Both the position numbers and the translations under genes were made by a program. Under the pieces are notes generated by a model. It was not told the DNA's origin. It made no database searches and saw only the letters and a program-made list of their open reading frames with translations. From Pyrodictiaceae archaeon (GTDB taxonomy: Archaea > Thermoproteota > Thermoprotei_A > Sulfolobales > Pyrodictiaceae): a stretch of DNA of 10,054 nt. Within the stretch, counting starts at the first letter, position 1; every line of letters begins with the position of its first letter. Location: positions 1 through 10,054 of the forward strand of contig JALUFI010000198.1 in assembly GCA_027043685.1 (NCBI GenBank), given 5' to 3'. Shown here in pieces: positions 1 to 6,246 of the stretch.

Positions 1-164
1 GTGATGCCGGGCCTGCGCTTCCTAGCTACACCGTAAAGCCTCTCAGCGACACCAGCCTTCTCCTCCTCGATGATAATTACTACTTCCTCGCCCTCCCGGA
101 GGCTAAGCGGCTCAAGAGGCTTGAGTACACCGTTCTCGAACCGTACCCGGAGAGTCCTAGGCAC
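1..164 (-). CDS. DUF104-type (AF2212-like) antitoxin-like protein, partial (3' end outside window)
   Basis: The reverse strand from GTG at 164 stays open to the window edge (54 whole codons). The product begins MPRTLRVRFENGVLKPLEPL and continues with an LREGEEVVIIIEEE segment and a basic tail. This is the usual layout of the DUF104/AF2212 family: a short beta-strand, 'ENGVLKPLEPL', then 'REGEEV.I.I'. These proteins are about 60-75 residues long and are regarded as VapB/AbrB-like antitoxins paired with PIN-domain toxins. No upstream ATG exists in frame; the GTG immediately precedes the family's conserved start, so it was chosen. The C-terminus and any toxin partner lie to the left of the window and cannot be seen. 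The gene diverges from the DUF134 gene across about 110 bases. Family assignment is fairly sure; an antitoxin role is inferred from the family. Confidence 0.72.
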   Translation of the reverse strand, partial: MPRTLRVRFENGVLKPLEPLSLREGEEVVIIIEEEKAGVAERLYGVARKRRPGI

Positions 165-217
165 CGCCCAGCAGCCCCGTGGCCCCAGGGAACCGGGGAG
201 AGTCTTGGCCAGCGGTT

Positions 218-233
218 TACCTCTATTTAGGCC
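218..233. promoter_or_regulatory. Candidate TATA region between divergent DUF104 and DUF134 genes
   Basis: The 112-base gap between the two divergent genes is GC-rich except for one AT-rich patch, ctctatttag at 221-230, which reads ctaaatagag on the other strand. Read leftward, a start of transcription about 26 bases away would fall near 200, leaving a leader of about 35 bases before GTG 164. Read rightward, it would fall near 252, about 25 bases before TTG 277. The same patch could serve either gene. No clear BRE is visible, so this is a weak call based on composition and spacing. Confidence 0.3.
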
Positions 234-276
234 GCGGGGGCACATAGGGCTCCCCCTCTCCGGGGTTTCCACTGCT

Positions 277-603
277 TTGCCTCCGCGTGGCCGTCACGGC
301 TGCGGCTGGCTGCGCCGCAGGCTGCTCGGCATGCTGCCCCGGTGGCTCCAGCCGGGCAGTGTAAGGGAGGTCTATGTGCCGCTTCTCCGCGGGGAGCCGG
401 GGCCCGTGGAGCCCGTGGTACTCTACAGCGACGAGGCCAGGGCCTTCATACTCGTCTACCTCGAGGGCTTGACGCAGGAGGAGGCGGCGGAGCGGATGGG
501 GCTGAGCAGGGCCGCCCTGTGGCGCCTCCTGGACTCCGCTAGGAGGAAGCTGGCCCGCGCCCTCCGCGAGGGAGCCCCCCTGGTCATAGCCGAGGCCCCC
601 TAG
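277..603 (+). CDS. DUF134 / UPF0251 family predicted DNA-binding HTH protein
   Basis: A 108-residue protein read from TTG 277. The N-terminus (MPPRGRHGCGWLRRRLLG, then LPRWLQPG) is basic and Trp/Cys-containing, followed by a middle segment leading to 'LYSDEARAFILVYLEGLTQ' and a helix-turn-helix at about residues 65-90 (LTQEEAAERMGLSRAALWRLL, then DSARRKLARAL). This is the signature of the DUF134/UPF0251 family, usually 90-130 residues, whose HTH resembles sigma-70 region 4. The frame is open upstream to 70, but that stretch lies over the divergent gene and promoter and looks like noise. The start at 277 gives the family N-terminus and has GGGG ten bases upstream. DUF134 proteins are commonly encoded beside, or fused to, NifX-family cofactor proteins; one lies further right in this window. 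A transcription-factor role is inferred. Its stop overlaps that of the convergent wtpC. Confidence 0.85.
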   Translation: MPPRGRHGCGWLRRRLLGMLPRWLQPGSVREVYVPLLRGEPGPVEPVVLYSDEARAFILVYLEGLTQEEAAERMGLSRAALWRLLDSARRKLARALREGAPLVIAEAP

Positions 604-1331
604 CCGCCGTCCTCGCGGAGGGCTTCCTCTACGAGCCGATGCTCCTCGAGGTAGGGCCTGGCGTACCGCGTCTCCAGGAAGCCCCTCGGCGTGCAGACGC
701 AGCGCAGCACGCCGCCCTCCATGTAGGCTACCTTGTCCGCCAGGTAGAGGGCCTCGGCGAGGCTGTGGGTTACGTGGAGCGCGGTGAAGCCCAGCTCCCC
801 GTGGAGCTTCTTCAGGAGCTGGAGAGCATTGGCCCTCGACGCGGGGTCCAGGCTGCTTAGGGGCTCGTCTAGGAGGAGGAGCCTAGGCTTCACCACGAGG
901 GCTCTCGCCAGGGCGACTCGCTGCTGCTCCCCGCCGCTCAGTGTGGAGGGACGCCTGTCCAGGAGGTGGGCTATTCCTAGCAGCTCGGCTATCCTGCGGA
1001 CCCTCTCCCTCCTCTCCCGCTCCGGGACGCCCCGCAGCCGGAGCCCGTAGGCGATGTTGTCCCTGACGCTCATGTGGGGGAAGAGGGCGTAGCTCTGAGG
1101 CACTAGCGCCACGCCCCTCCGCTCCGGTGGGAGCCTGGTGGCGTCCACTCCGTCTATGAGTATCCGGCCCCTCTGGGGCCTCATGAGCCCGGCTATGCTT
1201 AGCACGAGGAGGGTCTTCCCGACCCCACTGGGGCCGAGGAGGACGAGGTACTCCCCCCTCTCTATCACGAGCCGGTCTATCCTCAGCGTGAAGCCCCCCA
1301 GCCTCAGCTCGAGGCCCTCCACGGCTATCAA
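600..1331 (-). CDS. wtpC: Tungstate/molybdate ABC transporter, ATP-binding protein (WtpC/ModC type)
   Basis: A 243-residue ABC ATPase that powers oxyanion import from the cytoplasmic face of the membrane. All nucleotide-binding motifs are present: Walker A GPSGVGKT (33-40), Q-loop Gln79, signature LSGGEQQ (131-137), Walker B LLLLDEP (Asp155, Glu156), D-loop SSLD (159-162) and switch His189. Only about 50 residues follow the switch, so it lacks the C-terminal TOBE/MOP oxyanion-sensing domain of full-length ModC (about 350 residues). The start is TTG 1331, which overlaps the permease stop as TTGA; GGAGG lies 11 bases upstream. GTG 1322 is a weaker alternative because its spacing to that site is too long. 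It is the last gene of a leftward binding protein-permease-ATPase operon. The ATPase alone would not prove the substrate; WtpA next door does. ABC function is certain and tungstate/molybdate specificity is very likely. Confidence 0.9.
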   Translation of the reverse strand: MIAVEGLELRLGGFTLRIDRLVIERGEYLVLLGPSGVGKTLLVLSIAGLMRPQRGRILIDGVDATRLPPERRGVALVPQSYALFPHMSVRDNIAYGLRLRGVPERERRERVRRIAELLGIAHLLDRRPSTLSGGEQQRVALARALVVKPRLLLLDEPLSSLDPASRANALQLLKKLHGELGFTALHVTHSLAEALYLADKVAYMEGGVLRCVCTPRGFLETRYARPYLEEHRLVEEALREDGG

Positions 1332-2119
1332 GGCGGCAGCAGCCTCCGGAGCGCGATGAACACCGCGGCTGCGAGGGCCGCGTAGGCGGCGGAGACAGCG
1401 ACCGCGTAGGGTAGGCCGTAGACCTGGAGGTACTCCAGTATCAGTATGTTGAGCGTCTTCGGGTAATAGGCTACCACGAGGAGTGCGCCGACCTCGCTGA
1501 GGCCCCGGGCCCAGGCGAGCAGCGCTCCTGCAGCCACGTGGCGCCAGGCCATGGGCAGAGTCACGTCGAGGAAAGCCCTCACGGGGCCAGCGCCGAGCGT
1601 CCTCGCAACCGCCTCAACCATGGGGTCAATGGAGGCTATCCCCGCCTTAACCGTGTCCACGAGCAGCGGCGCCGACACGAACGCCATCACAGCCACGACC
1701 CCGAGGAAGCTGTCCTCGATGCGGAGCCCGGCCCGTTGCAGCAGGGGGCCGAGGAGACCCCGGGACCCGTAGGCGGTGAGCAGCATTATCCCCGCAACGG
1801 CGTGCGGCATCACGAAGGGCAGGTCAACCACCGCCTCCACGAGCCCCTTGCCGGGGAACTCCCGGCGCGCCAGCACATAGGCCAGCGGCACCCCGAGGAC
1901 GAGGAGCAGCAGAGTGGAGGCAACGGAGGCGGCGAGACTGGTGGCCAACGCGTCCCGGACCTGCGACGCGAGGACCGGGGACCCGAAGACCCTGGCCATG
2001 GCCTCGGGGCTTAGACGGAGGTAGAGAGAGACCAGCGGGATGAGCAGGAAGAGCACGAGGAGCGAGGAGGCGGCGTAGAGGAGCACCAGGGAGGCCTCAA
2101 CCCTCTCCACGGGCGACAA
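1328..2119 (-). CDS. wtpB: Tungstate/molybdate ABC transporter, permease (WtpB/ModB type)
   Basis: A 263-residue integral membrane protein. Hydrophobic segments lie at about residues 10-33, 58-83, 100-117, 137-154, 192-217 and 236-257, as expected for a six-helix BPD-type permease. The cytoplasmic coupling loop that docks on the ATPase is at about 169-189 (EAVARTLGAGPVRAFLD and TLP) and is followed by ARGLSEVGALLVVAYYPKT, a stretch typical of molybdate/tungstate permeases. It would form the transmembrane channel paired with WtpC. The start is uncertain. TTG 2119 is the longest, but its GAGGGG site is only 2 bases away. GTG 2110 has the same site 11 bases upstream and would remove three residues. 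Either way the gene overlaps the end of wtpA by 14-23 bases, and its own stop overlaps the wtpC start, indicating coupled translation. Confidence 0.9.
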   Translation of the reverse strand: MSPVERVEASLVLLYAASSLLVLFLLIPLVSLYLRLSPEAMARVFGSPVLASQVRDALATSLAASVASTLLLLVLGVPLAYVLARREFPGKGLVEAVVDLPFVMPHAVAGIMLLTAYGSRGLLGPLLQRAGLRIEDSFLGVVAVMAFVSAPLLVDTVKAGIASIDPMVEAVARTLGAGPVRAFLDVTLPMAWRHVAAGALLAWARGLSEVGALLVVAYYPKTLNILILEYLQVYGLPYAVAVSAAYAALAAAVFIALRRLLPP

Positions 2120-3140
2120 GGCCCCTCAGCTCCCCCGGCACCTCGCCGAAGCCGAGGGGCCTCTTTAGGAAGGACTGTCCCGCCTCCTCGAACATCCTGC
2201 GCCCCTCCTCCAGCAGGTACTTGACGAACAGCAGCGCCTCCCGTGGATGCGGCGCGTTCACCGGAACAGTTACGCCATACACTATCGGAGCCATGGCTAC
2301 AGCCTTCTCCCTGTCGGTCCCAGCCATTATGTGAACCACGACCCTCGAGTAGAGCCTCGCCATCCCGGGGTCGCCTAGATTGATCTCCGGGGGCAGCTCC
2401 ACGTAGCGCAGGTGGTGCTGCACGGCGACGCTCCGGTACTCGAACGCGTAGTCAAGGGCACCGTCCTCCAGCATGGCTATCAGGTCCACGCTCTTCGGCC
2501 GTATGACTAGCCCGCCCCGGGGCTCCGGCGACGCCGGGATGTAGATGTGGAGCGTGCCGTTCCGCAGCTCGTACCGGGAGCCAGGGATACGGCTGACCAC
2601 GAGGTCCTCGAGCAGCGTCAGGTTGTGGGTGGTGAGCGCGGCGAGCCCGATGACGCCGACGGCACGGTAGCCGCACGGGTCCCGGTTGGGGTCGGAGAAC
2701 CCGTACCGAACCCCGGGCCTTTCAAGTACTTGAAACACGGTCATAGGGTTCGCGGAGTTTTTGACCTCGTCAGCGTACCTAGATTTATCGGTGTAGACTA
2801 CCACTAGGTTGTTGCTCGCGAACGCTATGTACCACTTAGCGTATCTCGGCACCATGAACATTGGTATTAAACGGTAGTCTGCGACAGCTACGACGTCGCA
2901 GGCCTTACCAAGCTCGGTGACCTTCCTGACAGCCTCGACGCTGCCACTCGGCTCAAGAAGCACCTTGACGCCATACTGCTTCTCGAAGCCCTCAGCGAGC
3001 CTCTGTAGAGGAATCGTCAGTGACCCAGCGTTGCACACCACTATAGAGGGTTTCCCTCCCCCGCCTCCTCTTGATAAGGCGAGAACGCCTGCCAGCACAG
3101 CAACGGCTACAAGCGCCGCGAGGAGTATACGTCTATCCAT
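2097..3140 (-). CDS. wtpA: Tungstate/molybdate-binding protein (WtpA family)
   Basis: A 347-residue secreted or membrane-anchored periplasmic-binding-type protein that captures tungstate or molybdate outside the cell. Residues 5-22 form one hydrophobic segment, followed by a glycine linker (25-29). There is no lipobox Cys, so anchoring by an uncleaved helix is possible. Family motifs appear in order: NAGSL (37-41), SGSVEAVRKVTELGK (65-79), DVVAVADY (82-89), GFSDPNRDPCGYR (147-159), VIRPKSVDL (212-220) and DYAFEYRSVAVQH (230-242). By comparison with Archaeoglobus WtpA, Asp154 and Glu234 should supply the extra carboxylates for octahedral tungstate coordination. ATG 3140 was chosen because it precedes the signal segment and has GGAGAGG just upstream; the frame is open to 3221, but the extension is charged and proline-rich. 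It is the first gene of the operon. The stretch around 2720-3060 is visibly richer in A/T than its neighbours. Confidence 0.93.
   Translation of the reverse strand: MDRRILLAALVAVAVLAGVLALSRGGGGGKPSIVVCNAGSLTIPLQRLAEGFEKQYGVKVLLEPSGSVEAVRKVTELGKACDVVAVADYRLIPMFMVPRYAKWYIAFASNNLVVVYTDKSRYADEVKNSANPMTVFQVLERPGVRYGFSDPNRDPCGYRAVGVIGLAALTTHNLTLLEDLVVSRIPGSRYELRNGTLHIYIPASPEPRGGLVIRPKSVDLIAMLEDGALDYAFEYRSVAVQHHLRYVELPPEINLGDPGMARLYSRVVVHIMAGTDREKAVAMAPIVYGVTVPVNAPHPREALLFVKYLLEEGRRMFEEAGQSFLKRPLGFGEVPGELRGLVARGEG
2720..2735. repeat. 16-bp perfect palindrome inside wtpA
   Basis: The sequence tttcaagtacttgaaa equals its own reverse complement over all 16 bases. It lies inside the wtpA reading frame, where it encodes Phe-Gln-Val-Leu-Glu plus the first base of Arg. 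No second copy was seen in the window. It may be chance, or a dyad site for a homodimeric protein. Confidence 0.5.
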
Positions 3141-3179
3141 GCCTCTCCGCACCGAGCGTCGCTGCCGGGCCCCTGCTCC

Positions 3180-3192
3180 AGGAGTTAAGGGT
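3180..3192 (-). promoter_or_regulatory. Candidate promoter of the wtpABC operon
   Basis: On the reverse strand, the only AT-leaning element upstream of the wtpA ATG is acccttaactcct, with TTAA at about 3184-3187. A start of transcription about 25 bases downstream would fall near 3160, leaving a leader of about 20 bases that contains the GGAGAGG ribosome site before ATG 3140. The match to an archaeal TATA box is poor; the call rests on position. Confidence 0.25.
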
Positions 3193-3316
3193 ATCTCGGC
3201 TCGAGGGTTAGACGGTTGCACCTAGTTGGGGATGAGGTGCTTTTCGGGGAGCGCGACCCCGCCGTGGGGGATGGCCGGGCGGTTACCCAGCCGACCCTCT
3301 GCCCGGGAGCGGTGGC

Positions 3317-3324
3317 GATTAATG
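3317..3324 (+). promoter_or_regulatory. Candidate TATA box for the adenylate-forming enzyme gene
   Basis: The sequence gattaatg stands out in a GC-rich 200-base gap between wtpA and the rightward gene. Its centre (about 3320) is 24-27 bases before 3344-3347, so transcription would begin essentially on the GTG at 3344. That suggests a leaderless mRNA, common in Crenarchaeota. The GGAGG at 3337-3341 is only 2 bases from that GTG, too close for normal use, which fits the leaderless reading. The rest of the gap (3141-3316) holds no gene I can support. Confidence 0.4.
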
Positions 3325-3343
3325 CCCGGGGCTCCTGGAGGCG

Positions 3344-4831
3344 GTGGGCCCCGGGTGGGCCAGCGTCTTGCGCGTCCTCGGCTCCCCCTGCGGCTCAACG
3401 GCTACGCTTCTGGACGCCTTCCTCTGCCACGCCTCGGGCCGCGGCGAGGCCCCCGCGGTCGCGGACACGGAGGGCAACGAGCTGAGCTACGGTGAGCTGT
3501 TCTCCACGGCTAGCCGCGCGGCGAGGCTCCTCCTGGAGAGGCACGGGGTGGAGCCCGGGGGCTACGTCGCCATTCTCCCCCTCAACACCGTGGCTAGCGC
3601 CGCCGCGTTCCTCGCGTCCTGGCTTGCTGGCGCTGTCCCCGTGGTTGTTGACGCGGCCAGCCCCTGGGAGGAGGTGGTGTTCCAGCTCTCCACGCTAGAG
3701 GGGAAGCCACGGCTCATAGTTGTTGAGGAGGGGCTCGTGGACCGGCACTGCCCCGCCGCTGAGAGGCTGGGAGCGGCCTGCGCCACGGCCCAGTCCCTGC
3801 TACGGGAGGCGGGTAGCGGGGCGGCATGGGAGGGCTACGCGAGGCCCAGGCCCAGCGAGCCCGGCCTCATCTACTTCTACGCCGGCGTCGCGGGCCGCAC
3901 CCTCCCCGTCATCCACAGCCACGGGGGCCTCGCGGGCTCCGCCGCCGCGACGGTCGCGCACTACGGGCTCGGCCCCGGGGACCGGAGCTTCGTCTCGCCC
4001 CCGGTCAGCCACGCGCTGGGCCTCCAGCTCGGCCTCCTCGCGATGCTCTACGCCGGGGGCTCAGCGGTGCTCTACACCAAGAGGGGGAGACTCGACCCCC
4101 GCCACGCCGCCGAGGCCCTGGCCTCCAGCGGGGCAAGCATAGCCTGGGGCGCCCCCGGGTTCTACGAGGCGGTGCTCGGGGCCGGGTACCGGGGCCACAG
4201 TGGGCTCCGCTACGCCGTCTCCGCGGGCGCGCCGCTGCCGAGAGAGACGCAGGAGGAGTGGCGCAAAGCGACCGGGGTGGAGCTTCTCCAGCTCTACGGC
4301 ATGACCGAGGCCGCGCCCCTCACCGCTACGCTGCCCGGCGACAACCCGGCCAGCAGCATCGGGAGGCCCGTGCCCGGTGCAGAGATACGGCTCGTGGACC
4401 CGGAGACCCTGGAGCCCGTCGACACCGGGCCAGGGGAGGCCCTCGCCAGGGGCCCCATGGTGATGGCGGGGTACGGGGACCCAGCTGAGACCAGGAGAGC
4501 GGTGCTGCCGGGCGGCTGGCTACGCACCGGGGACATACTGGAGGCCGACGAGGAGGGCCACCTATACTTCCGCGGCGTCCGGAAGAGGATGCTGAAGTAC
4601 AAGGGCTACCCCATCTTCCCGAGGGACCTCGAGCTGCTCCTCGAGAGCCACCCCGCGGTGGCGAGGGCCGAGGTCTACGGCGTCGACACCCCCCACGGCA
4701 AGGCCCCGGCCGCGAGGGTGTGGCTCCGGAGGGGCGCGGAGGCCACCGGGGAGGAGCTGATGCGCTGGGCCAACGAGAGGCTCGCCCCCTACAAGAGGCT
4801 CGTCCGCGTCGAGATAGCTGGCCGCGCGTGA
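3344..4831 (+). CDS. AMP-binding (acyl-CoA synthetase-like) enzyme with degenerate A3 loop and truncated C-terminus
   Basis: A 495-residue member of the ANL adenylating superfamily, which activates carboxylic acids as acyl-AMP, usually followed by transfer to CoA. Recognisable motifs are the A5 region LQLYGMTEAAP (316-325), A7 WLRTGD (392-397) and the A8 hinge GVRKRMLKYKGYPIFPRDLE (411-430). Two motifs are abnormal. The A3 phosphate loop, normally Ser/Thr/Gly-rich and ending Gly-x-x-Lys-Gly, reads YFYAGVAGRTLPVIHSHG (177-194) and lacks the lysine. The protein stops shortly after APYKRLVRVE, so the A10 catalytic lysine (P-K-T-x-x-G-K) is missing; no such motif is encoded in any frame just downstream, so a simple frameshift is not the cause. 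It may be a divergent or CoA-transfer-defective enzyme, or a non-catalytic homologue. The substrate is unknown. GTG 3344 is probably used without a leader; TTG 3368 is the alternative. The frame otherwise looks intact, with no sign of decay. Confidence 0.83.
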   Translation: MGPGWASVLRVLGSPCGSTATLLDAFLCHASGRGEAPAVADTEGNELSYGELFSTASRAARLLLERHGVEPGGYVAILPLNTVASAAAFLASWLAGAVPVVVDAASPWEEVVFQLSTLEGKPRLIVVEEGLVDRHCPAAERLGAACATAQSLLREAGSGAAWEGYARPRPSEPGLIYFYAGVAGRTLPVIHSHGGLAGSAAATVAHYGLGPGDRSFVSPPVSHALGLQLGLLAMLYAGGSAVLYTKRGRLDPRHAAEALASSGASIAWGAPGFYEAVLGAGYRGHSGLRYAVSAGAPLPRETQEEWRKATGVELLQLYGMTEAAPLTATLPGDNPASSIGRPVPGAEIRLVDPETLEPVDTGPGEALARGPMVMAGYGDPAETRRAVLPGGWLRTGDILEADEEGHLYFRGVRKRMLKYKGYPIFPRDLELLLESHPAVARAEVYGVDTPHGKAPAARVWLRRGAEATGEELMRWANERLAPYKRLVRVEIAGRA

Positions 4832-4876
4832 GCGCCCGCTACATGCAACGTGGCAACCGGTTTAGCCTCCCCAGCC

Positions 4877-4901
4877 AACGCCCCTCCTTTATCGGGGCGT
4901 T
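4877..4901 (+). promoter_or_regulatory. Perfect 8-bp hairpin with a TATA-like loop upstream of the Panacea-like gene
   Basis: The arms aacgcccc (4877-4884) and ggggcgtt (4894-4901) are exact reverse complements and flank a 9-base loop, tcctttatc. The element fills the end of the 76-base gap between the adenylating enzyme and the next gene and stops 6 bases before the ATG at 4908. As DNA it could be a dyad operator spanning a TATA-like core (tttat, 4888-4892). As RNA it could sequester the start region or end the upstream transcript. A second AT-rich patch (ggtttag, 4859-4865) may be the actual TATA box. Confidence 0.5.
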
Positions 4902-4907
4902 CAAGGA

Positions 4908-5318
4908 ATGGCCGTGCTCCGGCTCCGCGACGCGGTAGCCTACATACTCCACCGGATGGGGTGCACCCACCCCTTCCGGCTCAGCCGCGTCCTAGCACTC
5001 GCGGAGCTCAGGGCCATGGAGAGGGGCCTGGGGAGGCTCACCGACGCCCGCTACGTGGCCGGGCCAGGCGCCTTCTACATAGAGGGGGTCAAGGAGGCTA
5101 TTGAGGGCGACGAGTGCTTCGTCAAGCACGAGGGTGACCCCGCGACGGGCAGGAAGGGCTGCATAGAGTACCGCTGCGAGCCCCCAGCCGGGGTACCCGC
5201 TGAGGCCAAGACCTTTCTCGACGAGGCGATGGAGGAGGCGAGGCGCCTAGACGACATGGAGCTCAACCGCCGCGTAGTGGAGCACCCATTGTTCAAGAAG
5301 CTGGCCGAGGAGCAGTAA
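4908..5318 (+). CDS. Small Panacea/DUF4065-like protein (SocA/GepA-like fold), function unknown
   Basis: A 136-residue soluble acidic protein. Residues 22-64 (PFRLSRVLALAELRAMERG, then LGRLTDARYVAGPGAF and YIEGVKEAI) resemble the Panacea/DUF4065 pattern: a helix that begins 'K/R-L.K.L..A', a 'lt...Y.....GP' turn, then a helix. The rest is a charged helical tail (about 100-136). Panacea domains occur in antitoxins such as SocA and in phage-linked GepA proteins, but crenarchaeal versions are uncharacterised and no toxin-like neighbour is visible here. Four cysteines (19, 70, 85, 90) could bind a metal, though their spacing fits no known finger. The ATG at 4908 touches AAGGA with no spacer; GTG 4914, two codons in, is better spaced. 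It lies between the adenylating enzyme and the ferredoxin-ATPase pair, in the same direction, 29 bases before the next gene. It is a real gene by context and codon pattern; family assignment is tentative. Confidence 0.6.
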   Translation: MAVLRLRDAVAYILHRMGCTHPFRLSRVLALAELRAMERGLGRLTDARYVAGPGAFYIEGVKEAIEGDECFVKHEGDPATGRKGCIEYRCEPPAGVPAEAKTFLDEAMEEARRLDDMELNRRVVEHPLFKKLAEEQ

Positions 5319-5347
5319 CCCCGGTAGCCATGGGGGTGGCTGCCTAC

Positions 5348-6244
5348 ATGCCGCGCAGCGTCATCGGCGTGACGGGGGGCAAGGGAGGCACCGGTAAGAG
5401 CTTCGTCGCGACCAACCTGGCGGTGCTGCTCGCCCGCCGCGGCCTCAGCCTAGTACTCGCAGACCTAGACGTGGAGGCCCCCAACGACCACCTCTTGCTG
5501 GGCGTGGAGAGGCTGGAGAACGAGGAGCCCATAGAGGTCTTCTTCCCCTTCATAGACTACGGCAAGTGCACCGCCTGCGGCGCCTGCGCCAAGGCCTGCG
5601 ACACCGGCGCCATAGTCATGGCGAAGGGGAGGCCCCCCATGGTTATGCCCCGGCTCTGCAGCGGGTGCCGCGCCTGCCTAATGGTCTGCCCCTACAAGGC
5701 GATAGCAGAGGACGGCGCCAGGGTGATGGGCTACAGCTACGTTACACCGGTCAAGCTCAGCGGGGCGGGCTTCACCCTCGTCACCGGCGTGCTCCGGGAG
5801 GGCGAGGAGCACACACCACCCGCAATAGTCGCGGCCAAGAGGAGGGCCCTCCGCGTAGCAGAGAACGCCGACCTCCTCATAGTAGACACAGGCGCAGGCA
5901 CCGGCAACGGGATAAGCGCCGCCCTCCAGGAAACGAGCCTAGTCATCGCCGTCACCGAGCCCACGCCCATGGGGCTACACGACCTCGCAGCGATACTCGA
6001 GATAACAAAGGGCATGGGTAAGAGGACATGGGTGGTGGTGAACCGGAGCGGCCTCGGCCCCGAGGACAAGCACCTAGAGCTCGCCCGGAAACACGGCGTG
6101 GAGAGGGTCTTCCGCATACCATTCTCCAAGACCGCGGCCCTCGCCTACGCCCGGGGAGTCCCCCTCGTCGACTACGACCCCCACGACCCCGCGGCGGAGG
6201 CGCTCCAAGGGCTAGCGGAGGAGGTCTACAGGGAGGTGGCCTAG
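5348..6244 (+). CDS. MinD/Mrp-family P-loop ATPase with inserted two-[4Fe-4S] ferredoxin domain (first of tandem pair)
   Basis: A 298-residue cytoplasmic protein of the MinD superfamily with ferredoxin insert (COG1149 type). The deviant Walker A motif GGKGGTGKS is at residues 10-18 and the switch-like DLDVEAPN at 39-46. The insert holds two cluster motifs: C74-x2-C77-x2-C80-x3-C84, followed by Asp rather than the usual Pro, and C104-x2-C107-x2-C110-x3-C114-Pro. The Walker B region reads VDTGAGTGNG (179-188), followed by a TEPTPMGLHD segment typical of the superfamily. Such proteins are thought to couple ATP hydrolysis to Fe-S or metal-cofactor assembly. ATG 5348 has GGGGGTGG eight bases upstream; ATG 5330 is in frame but has no ribosome site. 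The next gene begins 3 bases after this stop, with its ribosome site inside this gene, so the two are surely co-translated. The exact role is unknown. Confidence 0.88.
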   Translation: MPRSVIGVTGGKGGTGKSFVATNLAVLLARRGLSLVLADLDVEAPNDHLLLGVERLENEEPIEVFFPFIDYGKCTACGACAKACDTGAIVMAKGRPPMVMPRLCSGCRACLMVCPYKAIAEDGARVMGYSYVTPVKLSGAGFTLVTGVLREGEEHTPPAIVAAKRRALRVAENADLLIVDTGAGTGNGISAALQETSLVIAVTEPTPMGLHDLAAILEITKGMGKRTWVVVNRSGLGPEDKHLELARKHGVERVFRIPFSKTAALAYARGVPLVDYDPHDPAAEALQGLAEEVYREVA

Positions 6245-6246
6245 CG

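Noticed and set aside
70..276. Extension of the DUF134 frame to the left
   Set aside because: It lies over the divergent DUF104 gene and its promoter; the family N-terminus begins at TTG 277.
1538..2014. 158-residue rightward frame opposite the permease gene
   Set aside because: His/Arg/Glu/Gly-rich shadow of wtpB codons on the other strand; no recognisable domain.
3141..3221. 27-residue extension of WtpA before the signal segment
   Set aside because: Charged and proline-rich sequence ahead of a signal helix is unlikely; ATG 3140 has a ribosome site.
3216..3495. Two overlapping 89-residue frames before the adenylate-forming enzyme
   Set aside because: They run into the enzyme's start in other frames, are low-complexity, and have no family resemblance.
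4720..4938. Possible frameshifted continuation of the adenylate-forming enzyme supplying the missing A10 motif
   Set aside because: No frame through the end of the gene encodes a P-K-T-x-x-G-K-like motif; the downstream gap holds only the hairpin.
6028..6246. N-terminal extension of the second ferredoxin-ATPase (73 residues upstream of GTG 6247)
   Set aside because: It overlaps the end of the first ATPase in another frame, is Arg/Pro/Gly low-complexity, and GTG 6247 has an ideal ribosome site followed by the normal family N-terminus.
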